A stretch of 64,000 nt of DNA, from positions 124,001 to 188,000 of the forward strand of contig NZ_JAFCLZ010000013.1 of assembly GCF_018130165.1 (NCBI RefSeq), written 5' to 3'. This stretch comes from Bradyrhizobium sp. JYMT SZCCT0180. Its GTDB lineage: Bacteria > Pseudomonadota > Alphaproteobacteria > Rhizobiales > Xanthobacteraceae. Position 1 is the stretch's first letter. Every line of letters starts with the position of its first letter. The notes under the pieces were generated by a model. It saw nothing but the letters and a program-made list of their open reading frames with translations, searched no databases and had not been told where the DNA came from. This document shows, piece after piece, positions 49,881 through 58,868 of the stretch. A program made the translations under genes and the position numbers.

Positions 49881-50711
49881 GTGGCCGGACTGTCCAACCG
49901 CCAGACTGAAATTCTCAACATTGCCCGCGCCTTCGGCCGGGTGATGGTGGAGGATCTCGCCAAGCGTTTCGAGGTTTCGGCGCAGACCATCCGCAAGGAC
50001 CTCAACGATCTCTGCGACCAGCGCTCGCTGACGCGGATCCATGGCGGCGCCATCATTGCCTCCGGCGTCGAGAACCTCGCCTATGAAGCGCGCCGCTTCG
50101 TCGCCGCCGAGGAGAAGCGGGCAATCGGCATTGCCGCCGCCTCGCGGATTCCGAACGGCTGCTCGCTGTTCATCAACATCGGCACCACGACCGAAGAAGT
50201 CGCCAGCGCGCTGACCTCGCATGAGGACCTACTTGTCATCACCAACAACCTCAACGTCGCGATGCTGCTGTATCGCCATCCGCGCATCGAGGTGATCGTG
50301 GCTGGTGGCGCGGTGCGCCGCGCCGACGGTGCGGTGATCGGCTCGACCGCGATCAGTCTGATCGGCCAGTTCAAGGTCGACTACGCCATCATCGGCGCCT
50401 CCGCGATCGACGAGGAGGGCGCGCTGCTGGATTTCGACTACCGCGAAGTGCAGGCCGCGCAGGCGATCATCGCGAACGCGCGCAGCGTGATGCTGGTCGC
50501 CGACTCGACCAAGCTCAGGCGCAGCGCGCCGGTGCGTATCGCCCATCTCAGCCAGATCCAGACCTTCGTGACCGACGCCGCGCTTCCCGCAGGTCTCGCC
50601 AACATCTGCCACACCCGCGGCATCGACGTGGTCGAGGCGATGGACAAGCCGGCCCCCGATATCGATGAGCCGGTGGCAGAGGCGGCTTTGACCGTCACGC
50701 GGCTGCGCTAG
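49881..50711 (+). CDS. glpR: DeoR-family repressor of glycerol-3-phosphate genes
   Basis: A 276-residue regulator. The DeoR-type winged HTH is AGLSNRQTEILNIARAFGRV, MVEDLAKRFEVSAQTIRKDL, NDLCDQRSLTRIHGGA; the effector domain has LFINIGTTTEEVASAL, LLVITNNLNVAMLLYRH, VDYAIIGASAIDEEGALLDF and REVQAAQAIIANARSVMLVA. This is the GlpR pattern, released from DNA by glycerol-3-phosphate. GTG 49881 with GAGGTG upstream is preferred. It stands 2.3 kb from glpD, with three other genes between. Confidence 0.9.
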   Translation: MAGLSNRQTEILNIARAFGRVMVEDLAKRFEVSAQTIRKDLNDLCDQRSLTRIHGGAIIASGVENLAYEARRFVAAEEKRAIGIAAASRIPNGCSLFINIGTTTEEVASALTSHEDLLVITNNLNVAMLLYRHPRIEVIVAGGAVRRADGAVIGSTAISLIGQFKVDYAIIGASAIDEEGALLDFDYREVQAAQAIIANARSVMLVADSTKLRRSAPVRIAHLSQIQTFVTDAALPAGLANICHTRGIDVVEAMDKPAPDIDEPVAEAALTVTRLR

Positions 50712-50740
50712 ACGCGGAAAGCCCTTCGCGTCGTCTCAGC

Positions 50741-50776
50741 ATGAAAAGGCCCCGGCATCGTCCGGGGCATTTTCAT
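50741..50776. terminator. Terminator after glpR
   Basis: ATGAAAAGGCCCCGG and CCGGGGCATTTTCAT pair around six bases, an A-run/T-run flanked hairpin active in both directions. Confidence 0.85.
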
Positions 50777-50881
50777 GAGAATTCCGACTTGGAATAGAAA
50801 AACTAATCCAGCAGTGCAGGAAAAATGGTTTGTGCTGGATCGACCGGTGCACGAGGTTCTCTCAGGAAAAAGGAGAACCGA

Positions 50882-51265
50882 ATGCGAATCCGACGGATCA
50901 ATTCCGAAGCGGCCCTCGTGCCGACGACCGGTTATAGCCAGGCGCTTGAGGTTACAGGCCATACCAGGATGCTGTTCGTCAGCGGCCAAATCCCGGCCGC
51001 GGCTGACGGCACGGTGCCCGAGGGCTTTGAAGCGCAGTGCAGGCTCGCCTGGAGCAACGTCGAAGCGCAGCTCAAGGCCGCCGGCATGACGCTCGACAAT
51101 CTGGTCATGCACCGGACCTACCTCGCGGACCGGCGTTACACCATGATCAATCGCACGGTGCGAAGCGAGGTCCTTGGCAGCCGGGAAACCGCGCTGACCG
51201 TCGTCATCGCGGGAATCTTCGACGAGGCTTGGCTGCTTGAGATCGAGGCGGTGGCTGCGGGCTGA
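50882..51265 (+). CDS. RidA/YjgF-family protein
   Basis: A 127-residue protein of the Rid family, which hydrolyse reactive enamine/imine intermediates to ketoacids and ammonia. GYSQALEVTGHTRMLFVSGQ, EAQCRLAWSNVEAQLKAAGM and SRETALTVVIAGIFDEAWLL with EIEAVA fit; the Arg in SRETALTVV is in the place of the catalytic Arg of active RidA. AAGGAG seven bases before ATG 50882 sets the start. It is convergent with the CGNR gene, whose stop lies seven bases away. Confidence 0.9.
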   Translation: MRIRRINSEAALVPTTGYSQALEVTGHTRMLFVSGQIPAAADGTVPEGFEAQCRLAWSNVEAQLKAAGMTLDNLVMHRTYLADRRYTMINRTVRSEVLGSRETALTVVIAGIFDEAWLLEIEAVAAG

Positions 51266-51272
51266 AGTTTTT

Positions 51273-51872
51273 CTAGTGCGTTGCGCAGCGCCATCGCCGC
51301 TGCTTTTCGCGATTGCCGCAACCGATCATGCTGCACCATTGCCGGCGCTGGCCCTTGCTGGTGTCGAGGTAATAGACGTCGCAGTCGAAGGCTCCGCATT
51401 TGCGGATTCTCTTGCGTTCCTCGTCAACGAGCAGACGCTCGATCGCGAGCGCACAGGCATGCAGCGGGATTTCACGCGCAAGCGCGGGCGACCAGCGGCG
51501 GTCGGCCAACCCGGGTGAGGGCGATGCGACCAGCATCCGGGCCGCATGTGCCGCCTGGATCGCGGCGGACAGCGCATCGAGATCGGACTGCCGCGCTGGC
51601 CGCCGAGCATGTGCGGCAGCGAGGACATCGTGAAGGTGTTCACGAAGCTTGCGCGCGCGTTTCGCAATATGCGAGCCGCTGTTTCCAGGCTGCTTCAGGC
51701 GTGCGGCCGTCCGATCGTCGATCAGGCCCGCCAGCGCAGCGAACCGTGTCAGGTCACGATACGTTGCCAGGTTCTCGATTGGCGCGGCCGAGGGCCGCTC
51801 GTCCAGGGTGTTCACGAGATCCAGCGCCGGGTGGCCGCCGCTCCATTCGAACGGATTGGCGCGGCCACTCAT
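51273..51872 (-). CDS. CGNR zinc-finger / ABATE-domain regulator
   Basis: A 199-residue protein. The N-terminal ABATE domain starts FEWSGGHPALDLVNTLDERP; the C-terminal zinc finger is RKCGAFDCDVYYLDTSKGQR followed by RQWCSMIGCGNREKQRRWR, with the four Cys and the CGNR motif that names the family. CGNR proteins are thought to be stress- or metabolite-responsive transcription factors. It is divergent from the DMT exporter gene and could control it through the dyad at 51900-51929. GAGG before ATG 51872 favours this start over one 111 bases upstream. Confidence 0.88.
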   Translation of the reverse strand: MSGRANPFEWSGGHPALDLVNTLDERPSAAPIENLATYRDLTRFAALAGLIDDRTAARLKQPGNSGSHIAKRARKLREHLHDVLAAAHARRPARQSDLDALSAAIQAAHAARMLVASPSPGLADRRWSPALAREIPLHACALAIERLLVDEERKRIRKCGAFDCDVYYLDTSKGQRRQWCSMIGCGNREKQRRWRCATH

Positions 51873-51898
51873 CCTGCTTGCCTCATGTTGTACTCCAT

Positions 51899-51930
51899 CA
51901 TAACCTGTAAAGTACATTAAAAGGGTTATT
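51899..51930. promoter_or_regulatory. Dyad in the CGNR/DMT divergent gap
   Basis: ATAACC (51900-51905) and GGTTAT (51924-51929) are inverted around 18 bases that contain TGTAAAGTACA, itself a dyad (TGTA/TACA). A likely operator for the CGNR regulator, by position only. Confidence 0.45.
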
Positions 51931-51954
51931 ACGTCCATTGCGGTGGAGGCGATG

Positions 51955-52869
51955 ATGACTGATCTCACCGTCGGCGGCCGCACTGCCGCGCAATATCTCC
52001 GGGGCGCTCTCTACGGCCTTGCCGCCGTCAGCATCTGGTCAGGTTGGATCGTGGTCGCGCGCCTCGGATTGCGGACCAGCCTGACGCCATGGGACATCGC
52101 TGCGCTTCGCTTTGGCGTGGCCGGCTTGCTCCTGCTGCCCTATGTGATGCGACGGGGGCTCGCGTTCGAGAGGCTCGGCTGGATCGGGCTGGCGGCGATC
52201 GTGATTGGCGGCGGCGCTCCGGTCCTGTTGGCGAACGCCGGCCTGTTGTTCGCGCCAGCGGCGCATGCGGGCGCGCTGTTTCCCGGCGTCATGCCGCTGG
52301 CGGTGGCGCTGCTGGCTGCTGCCATCCTGCACGAGCCGTTCACCGATGCGAAAAAACTTGGCTTCGTGCTGATCCTGCTCGGCGTCTTCGCCATCGCCTG
52401 GAACGCTGGCGGCGCAGTCGGCTCCGGGCAAACGATCGGGCACGCGCTGTTTCTCGGGTCCGCCGTGGCATGGGCCTGCTACACGGTCGCGATGCGTCGC
52501 GCGCGGCTCGATGGCCTGCATGCGGCTGGTATCGCCGCGGTCGGCGCTTTGTTTCTCTACATACCCGTCTATTTCGCCGTGGAAGGTATCAGTCTCGCCA
52601 AGGCCCCTTGGGAAGATCTGGCCCTTCAGGCAATCGTGCAGGGGCTTCTGACGGCGATCGTTTCACTCGTTTTCTATGGACGTGCGGTCAGCCTCCTCGG
52701 CGCCTCCAGCGGCGCGGCGTTCGCAGCGCTGTCGCCGGCGCTGACGGCCGTCATGGCCATTCCAATTCTGGGTGAATGGCCGACGGCAATGGACTGGATC
52801 GCCATCGCAGGCATTTCCGCCGGCGTTTACGTCGTCAGTGGAGGTCCGCTGCCGCGTAGCCGGAACTGA
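51955..52869 (+). CDS. DMT-superfamily transporter (EamA)
   Basis: A 304-residue protein with ten predicted helices in two EamA repeats (LRGALYGLAAVSIWSGWIVV ... and HALFLGSAVAWACYTVAMRR ...). HEPFTDAKKLGFVLILLGVF and LGEWPTAMDWIAIAGISAGV are the usual repeat ends. Relatives export amino acids, nucleosides or other metabolites. GGAGG lies five bases before ATG 51955; ATG 51952 and GTG 51943 are closer to or overlap the ribosome site. It is divergent from the CGNR regulator and upstream of glpD. Confidence 0.9.
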   Translation: MTDLTVGGRTAAQYLRGALYGLAAVSIWSGWIVVARLGLRTSLTPWDIAALRFGVAGLLLLPYVMRRGLAFERLGWIGLAAIVIGGGAPVLLANAGLLFAPAAHAGALFPGVMPLAVALLAAAILHEPFTDAKKLGFVLILLGVFAIAWNAGGAVGSGQTIGHALFLGSAVAWACYTVAMRRARLDGLHAAGIAAVGALFLYIPVYFAVEGISLAKAPWEDLALQAIVQGLLTAIVSLVFYGRAVSLLGASSGAAFAALSPALTAVMAIPILGEWPTAMDWIAIAGISAGVYVVSGGPLPRSRN

Positions 52870-52916
52870 CAGCTTCGGGTCAATTTGCGCCGTAGAGAAA
52901 ACCGGCTGGTTCCCCA

Positions 52917-52964
52917 TTTTCGATTTGCTTTCGTTTTTCTTTGTGATTAACTCCGATCCGAAAG
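52917..52964. promoter_or_regulatory. Phased direct repeats upstream of glpD, possible GlpR operator
   Basis: TTTTCG (52917), CTTTCG (52928) and CTTTGT (52939) begin exactly 11 bases apart, and CGAAAG (52959-52964) is the inverted form of CTTTCG. Repeats of this kind spaced by one helical turn are typical of DeoR-family operators. The GlpR gene is 2.2 kb upstream. Confidence 0.55.
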
Positions 52965-53007
52965 TTAAATCGCCGAAGTGAAGAGGCGATCGCCGGGGAA
53001 GCGTCTG

Positions 53008-54570
53008 TTGGATCGGATTTTCGACCTCGCCATCATCGGAGGCGGCATCAACGGCTGCGGCATCGCGCGCGACGCGGTGGGCCGGGGTAATTCCGTTTTC
53101 CTCTGTGAAATGAACGATTTGGCGAGCGGGACGTCGTCCTGGTCGACCAAGCTGGTGCACGGCGGCCTGCGCTACCTCGAATATTACGAGTTTCGTTTGG
53201 TGCGCGAGGCGCTGATCGAACGCGAAATCCTCTGGCAGATCGCACCCCACATCATCCGCCCGCTGCGTTTCGTTTTGCCGCACCATGCGGGGTTGCGGCC
53301 GGCCTGGCTGCTGAGGCTAGGGTTGTTCCTGTACGACCATATCGGCGGCCGTCATCTGCTGCCGCCGACACGTTCGGTGGATCTTGCTCGCGACGAGGTG
53401 GGGAAACCCTTGATCGCCAACCGCTACACCAAAGGCTTTGAGTATTCCGACTGCTTTGTCGATGACGCGCGCCTGGTCGTGCTCACCGCGCGGGACGCGG
53501 CCGATCGCGGCGCCGAGATCCACACGCGCACGCGGGCGGTCGAGATCAGACAGGTCGACGGCATCTGGCAGCTCACCGTCGAGGATACGTCAAGCGGCAC
53601 GCGCACCACGATCCAGGCGCGCGCGCTGGTCAATGCCGGCGGGCCCTGGGTCGAACAGGTGCTGTCGTCGGGATCGGGCGTCAATGCGCGCGCAAAGGTT
53701 CGCCTGGTGCAGGGCTCGCACATCGTGGTGCGCAAGCTCTACGACCACGACCGTGCCTACATTTTCCAGAACGCCGACGGCCGGATCATCTTCGTCATCC
53801 CCTATCAGGACGATTTCACGCTGATCGGCACCACCGATCGCGATTACGACGGCGACCCGGCCAAGGTGAAAGCCTCCACCGAAGAGATCGCCTATCTCTG
53901 CGCCTCCGCCAGCGAATACCTCGCCAAACCGGTAAAGCCGGAAGACGTGGTCTGGACTTATTCGGGCGTTCGTCCGCTCTATGACGACGGCGCCAGCGAA
54001 GCCAAGGCCGCGACCCGCGATTATGTGTTCGAACTCGATACGCCCGGCGGCGCGCCGCTGCTGTCGATCTATGGCGGCAAGATCACGACCTATCGGCGGC
54101 TGGCCGAAGAAGCGCTGGAACGGCTGGCGCCCTATTTGCGCAGTTCCGCGCCCCGCGAGGACTTCAAGGCAAAGGAAGGCTGGACCGGCAAGGCCGCGCT
54201 GCCCGGCGGCGACATGGATGTTTCCGCGATCGCGGCGCTGACCGCAGAACTGACGCGGGACTATCCGTTCCTCGTTCCCGCACATGCGAAGCGGTTGGCG
54301 CATGCCTATGGCACCCGCGCCAGCAAGCTGCTCGGCAACGCGAAATCGGCGGCCGATCTCGGCCAGTCCTTTGGCGCGACCTTGACGGAGAGCGAAGTCA
54401 GGTACCTGATGTCGGCCGAATGGGCCTGCACCGCCGAAGACGTCGCGTGGCGCCGCTCCAAGCTCGGATTGCGGCTGTCCGCGGGCGAAATCGCCGTCCT
54501 CGATGAATGGATGGCCGCCCATCGCACGTCCGGTGAACGACCCCTGCGTGAAGCGGGAGGACGGACATGA
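53008..54570 (+). CDS. glpD: Glycerol-3-phosphate dehydrogenase, aerobic
   Basis: A 520-residue FAD enzyme of the inner membrane face that oxidises glycerol-3-phosphate to dihydroxyacetone phosphate and passes electrons to quinone. FDLAIIGGGINGCGIARDAV, SSWSTKLVHGGLRYLEYYEF, RLVREALIEREILWQIAPHI, GFEYSDCFVDDARLV, YIFQNADGRIIFVIPYQDDF and LIGTTDRDYDGDPAKV follow E. coli GlpD closely. TTG 53008 with GGGGAAG upstream gives the standard N-terminus; GTG 52978 would add ten residues. Its stop overlaps the glpS start (ATGA), tying glycerol uptake to its oxidation. Confidence 0.95.
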   Translation: MDRIFDLAIIGGGINGCGIARDAVGRGNSVFLCEMNDLASGTSSWSTKLVHGGLRYLEYYEFRLVREALIEREILWQIAPHIIRPLRFVLPHHAGLRPAWLLRLGLFLYDHIGGRHLLPPTRSVDLARDEVGKPLIANRYTKGFEYSDCFVDDARLVVLTARDAADRGAEIHTRTRAVEIRQVDGIWQLTVEDTSSGTRTTIQARALVNAGGPWVEQVLSSGSGVNARAKVRLVQGSHIVVRKLYDHDRAYIFQNADGRIIFVIPYQDDFTLIGTTDRDYDGDPAKVKASTEEIAYLCASASEYLAKPVKPEDVVWTYSGVRPLYDDGASEAKAATRDYVFELDTPGGAPLLSIYGGKITTYRRLAEEALERLAPYLRSSAPREDFKAKEGWTGKAALPGGDMDVSAIAALTAELTRDYPFLVPAHAKRLAHAYGTRASKLLGNAKSAADLGQSFGATLTESEVRYLMSAEWACTAEDVAWRRSKLGLRLSAGEIAVLDEWMAAHRTSGERPLREAGGRT

Positions 54571-55652
54571 GCGTCACGCTCGAACACGTCACGCGAACCG
54601 TCGACGGCATCGCGACCATCCGCGATGTGTCGTTGGCGCTTGAGCGCGGCACGCTCAGCGTACTGCTCGGGCCGACGCTTTCCGGCAAGACCTCGATCAT
54701 GCGGCTGCTCGCCGGGCTCGACAAGCCGGCATCAGGCCGCGTGCTGGTCGACGGCAACGATGTCACCGGCTTCGACGTGCGCAAGCGTTCGGTCGCGATG
54801 GTCTATCAGCAGTTCATCAATTATCCCTCGCTGACGGTCTATGAGAACATCGCCTCGCCGCTCCGGGTGCAGGGCAAGCCGCGCGCGGAAATCGAAAAGC
54901 GCGTCCAGGAGGCATCGCGCCTCCTGAAGCTCGATCCGTATCTGCACCGCACGCCATTGCAACTGTCCGGCGGCCAGCAGCAGCGCACTGCGATTGCGCG
55001 CGCGCTGGTCAAGGGCGCGGATCTGGTGCTGCTCGACGAGCCGCTCGCCAATCTCGACTACAAGCTGCGCGAAGAGCTGCGCACCGAATTGCCGCGCATC
55101 TTCGAGGCGTCGGGCGCGATCTTCGTCTATGCGACCACCGAGCCTTCCGAAGCCCTGCTGCTCGGTGGCCGAACCGTCTGCATGTGGGAAGGCCAGGTCC
55201 TGCAGGTCGGCGACACCCCGAAGGTCTACCGGCATCCCGATACGCTGCGCGTGGCGCAGGTGTTTTCCGATCCGCCGCTCAATATTGTCGGCATCGAAAA
55301 GAAGAACGGCACGGTGCAATATGCCGGCGGCATCCAGGCGCCGGCCAGCGGGCTCTATGCCTCGCTTGCCGATGGGCCCTATCGCGTCGGATTCCGCGCC
55401 CATCAGCTTGAAGTCGCCAATGGCATCGCCGGCCGCCATGCGTTTCAGGCCACCGTCACCGTGACCGAAATCACCGGTTCGGAAAGCTTCGTTCACCTCA
55501 ACCGCGACGCGTCGAACTGGGTCGCGGTGCTGCAGGGCGTCCACGAGTTCGAGCCGGGCCACGTGCTCGACGCCGTGCTCGATCCTAACAATCTTTTCGT
55601 GTTCGACGCGGCCGACCGTCTGGTCGCCGCGCCGAGCCAAGACAACGCGTGA
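54567..55652 (+). CDS. glpS: Glycerol ABC importer ATPase GlpS, degenerate H-loop
   Basis: A 361-residue ATPase with TOBE-type C-terminus. Walker A is GPTLSGKTS (35-43), Q-loop MVYQQF, signature LSGGQ (133-137), Walker B LVLLDEP with Asp157-Glu158. The switch loop reads VYATTEPSEAL: Thr191 sits where ATPases of this family have His (VTHDQTEAL in the partner). So GlpS should bind ATP and offer a good signature motif to the partner, but its own site lacks the H-switch. In Rhizobium leguminosarum GlpS and GlpT are the two ATPases of the GlpSTPQUV glycerol importer. It overlaps glpD by four bases. Confidence 0.95.
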   Translation: MSVTLEHVTRTVDGIATIRDVSLALERGTLSVLLGPTLSGKTSIMRLLAGLDKPASGRVLVDGNDVTGFDVRKRSVAMVYQQFINYPSLTVYENIASPLRVQGKPRAEIEKRVQEASRLLKLDPYLHRTPLQLSGGQQQRTAIARALVKGADLVLLDEPLANLDYKLREELRTELPRIFEASGAIFVYATTEPSEALLLGGRTVCMWEGQVLQVGDTPKVYRHPDTLRVAQVFSDPPLNIVGIEKKNGTVQYAGGIQAPASGLYASLADGPYRVGFRAHQLEVANGIAGRHAFQATVTVTEITGSESFVHLNRDASNWVAVLQGVHEFEPGHVLDAVLDPNNLFVFDAADRLVAAPSQDNA

Positions 55653-55664
55653 GGGAGATGCCGC

Positions 55665-56749
<1,085 letters not shown>

Positions 56750-56750
<1 letters not shown>

Positions 56751-57652
56751 TGGACAAGACGATCAACCAAAAAGCCTGGTTCCTGGTGCTGCCGGTGTTT
56801 CTGGTGGTCGCGTTCTCCGCGATCCTGCCGCTGATGACGGTGGTGAACTATTCGATGCAGGACACCTTCGGCAACAACCAGTTCTTCTGGAACGGCGTCG
56901 GCTGGTTCAAGGAATTGCTCGATCCGTCGACCGATCTCGGTGGACGCTTCCTGGCGTCGCTCGGCCGCAACCTGCTGTTCTCGGCCATCATTCTCGCGAT
57001 CGAGGTGCCGCTCGGGATCGTGGTCGCGCTGTCGATGCCGCGCGACGGCTGGAGCGTCGCCGCCTGCCTCGTGATCCTGGCGCTGCCGCTTCTGATTCCG
57101 TGGAACGTGGTCGGCACCATCTGGCAGATCTTCGGTCGGCCCGACATCGGCCTGCTCGGCTACACGCTGAACAGCCTCGGCATCAACTACAACTACGTCT
57201 CCAACGAGTTCGACGCCTGGGCCACCGTCATCGTGATGGATGTCTGGCACTGGACCAGCCTGGTCGCGCTGTTGTGCTACGCCGGACTGAAGTCGATCCC
57301 CGACGCCTATTACCAGGCGGCGCAGATCGACGGCGCCTCGCGCTGGGCGGTGTTCACGGCGATCCAGTTGCCGAAGATGAACCGCGTGCTGCTGATCGCG
57401 GTGCTGCTTCGCTTCATGGACAGTTTCATGATCTACACCGAACCGTTCGTGGTGACCGGCGGCGGTCCCGGCAATTCGACCACCTTCGTCTCGATCGAAC
57501 TGGTCAAGATCGCGCTCGGCCAGTTCGACCTCGGCAAGGCCGCGGCGCTCTCGCTGGTCTACAACCTCATCATCCTAATCGTGTGCTGGGTGTTCTATAC
57601 CGTGATGACAAACGCCGGGGCCGAACGCCCGGTCAAACAGGGAGCTGAATGA
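56750..57652 (+). CDS. glpP: Glycerol ABC importer permease GlpP
   Basis: A 300-residue inner-membrane permease with six predicted helices of the MalF-like (CUT1) type. The EAA loop that docks on the ATPases is YYQAAQIDGASRWAVFTAIQ followed by LPKM. LRFMDSFMIYTEPFVVTGGG is the typical helix-loop near the C-terminus. It forms the translocation path with GlpQ. Overlaps both neighbours by a few bases. Confidence 0.94.
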
Positions 57653-58458
57653 TGCATTCGATTCCCGGACGCCGCGTCATTCTCATCACCTTCCTGATCT
57701 TCCTGCTGTTGCCGATCTACTGGCTCGTCAACATGAGCTTCAAGACCAATGCCGAGATCGTCAGCACGATGACGCTGTGGCCGCACCAGCCGACGCTGGA
57801 AAACTACAAGCGCATCTTCACCGACGAGAGCTGGTATTCCGGCTACATCAACTCGCTGACCTATGTCCTGATCAACACCGTAATCTCGATCGCGGTGGCG
57901 CTGCCGGCGGCTTACGGCTTTTCGCGCTACCGTTTTCTCGGCGACAAGCATCTGTTCTTCTGGCTGCTGTCGAACCGGATGGCGCCGGCGGCGGTCTACG
58001 CGCTGCCGTTCTTCAACCTCTATTCGGCGATCAATCTGTTCGATACGCCGTGGGCGGTGGCGCTCGCGCATTGCATCTTCAACGTCCCGCTCGCGGTCTG
58101 GATCCTCGAAGGTTTTGTCTCGGGCGTGCCACGCGAGATCGACGAGACGGCGTTCCTCGACGGTTATTCGTTCCCGCGCTTCTTCATCAAGATCCTGGTG
58201 CCCTTGATCGCGAGCGGCATCGGCGTCGCGGCGTTCTTCTGCTTCATGTTCTCCTGGGTCGAACTGCTGCTGGCGCGCACGCTGACGTCGGTGAACGCAA
58301 AACCGATCTCGGCGATCATGACCCGCACCGTCTCGGCGGCCGGCATGGATTGGGGCCTGCTGGCTGCGGCCGGCGTGCTCACCATCATCCCCGGTGCGCT
58401 GGTGATCTGGTTCGTCCGCAACTACATCGCGCGCGGTTTTGCGCTCGGACGGGTGTAG
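57649..58458 (+). CDS. glpQ: Glycerol ABC importer permease GlpQ
   Basis: A 269-residue MalG-like permease with six predicted helices. Its EAA loop reads PREIDETAFLDGYSFPRFFI followed by KILVPLIASG. LIFLLLPIYWLVNMSFKTNA and NSLTYVLINTVISIAVALPA are the first helices. It pairs with GlpP. The start may be ATG 57649 or the next codon at 57652; GGAG precedes both. Not the phosphodiesterase named GlpQ in E. coli. Confidence 0.94.
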   Translation: MMHSIPGRRVILITFLIFLLLPIYWLVNMSFKTNAEIVSTMTLWPHQPTLENYKRIFTDESWYSGYINSLTYVLINTVISIAVALPAAYGFSRYRFLGDKHLFFWLLSNRMAPAAVYALPFFNLYSAINLFDTPWAVALAHCIFNVPLAVWILEGFVSGVPREIDETAFLDGYSFPRFFIKILVPLIASGIGVAAFFCFMFSWVELLLARTLTSVNAKPISAIMTRTVSAAGMDWGLLAAAGVLTIIPGALVIWFVRNYIARGFALGRV

Positions 58459-58467
58459 GGGGCATTC

Positions 58468-58794
58468 ATGGAACACATTGCATGGATGGCCTGGACGCTT
58501 CCGACCGCGATCTTCTTCGTGATGCTGTCGCTGACGCTGGGTGTGATGACCTGGCTTGCGGCGGCGTATCCGGAGGCCGAGCGCGTCGGCGTGTTGCGGA
58601 TTCCGACCACGCGCGGTGACCGGCTGTTCATCTCGCTGGTGCTCGCCGCGGTCATCCACCTGTTGTGGATCGCCTTTGTCGGCACGGATGCGATCGCGAC
58701 GCTGCCGATCGGAGAGGGCGTTGAAATATCGAGCCTGTGGCTCGCTACCGTGATTTCGCTTGTTTCGGCCGTGGCGGTTTTCCGCACCGTCTGA
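58468..58794 (+). CDS. glpU: Glycerol operon small membrane protein GlpU (DUF2160)
   Basis: A 108-residue protein with three predicted helices (WTLPTAIFFVMLSLTLGVMT, RLFISLVLAAVIHLLWIAFV and WLATVISLVSAVAVFRTV) and the loop ERVGVLRIPTTRGDR. It belongs to DUF2160 and lies, as in Rhizobium leguminosarum, between the permease and binding-protein genes. Its role in uptake is unknown; it may help assemble or regulate the importer. Nine bases separate it from glpQ. Confidence 0.9.
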   Translation: MEHIAWMAWTLPTAIFFVMLSLTLGVMTWLAAAYPEAERVGVLRIPTTRGDRLFISLVLAAVIHLLWIAFVGTDAIATLPIGEGVEISSLWLATVISLVSAVAVFRTV

Positions 58795-58813
58795 TGAAGC
58801 GAAAAAAGACAGA

Positions 58814-58828
58814 TCCGGGATCAACCCG
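58814..58828 (+). promoter_or_regulatory. Hairpin before glpV
   Basis: CCGGG-ATCAA-CCCGG in the 74-base gap before the binding-protein gene, the largest spacing in the operon. It may protect the downstream message and help make more binding protein than permease. There is no T-run. Confidence 0.4.
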
Positions 58829-58868
58829 GGCCTGAAAATTGTTTGTCGCTGCAACCGGAGGACTCAAC

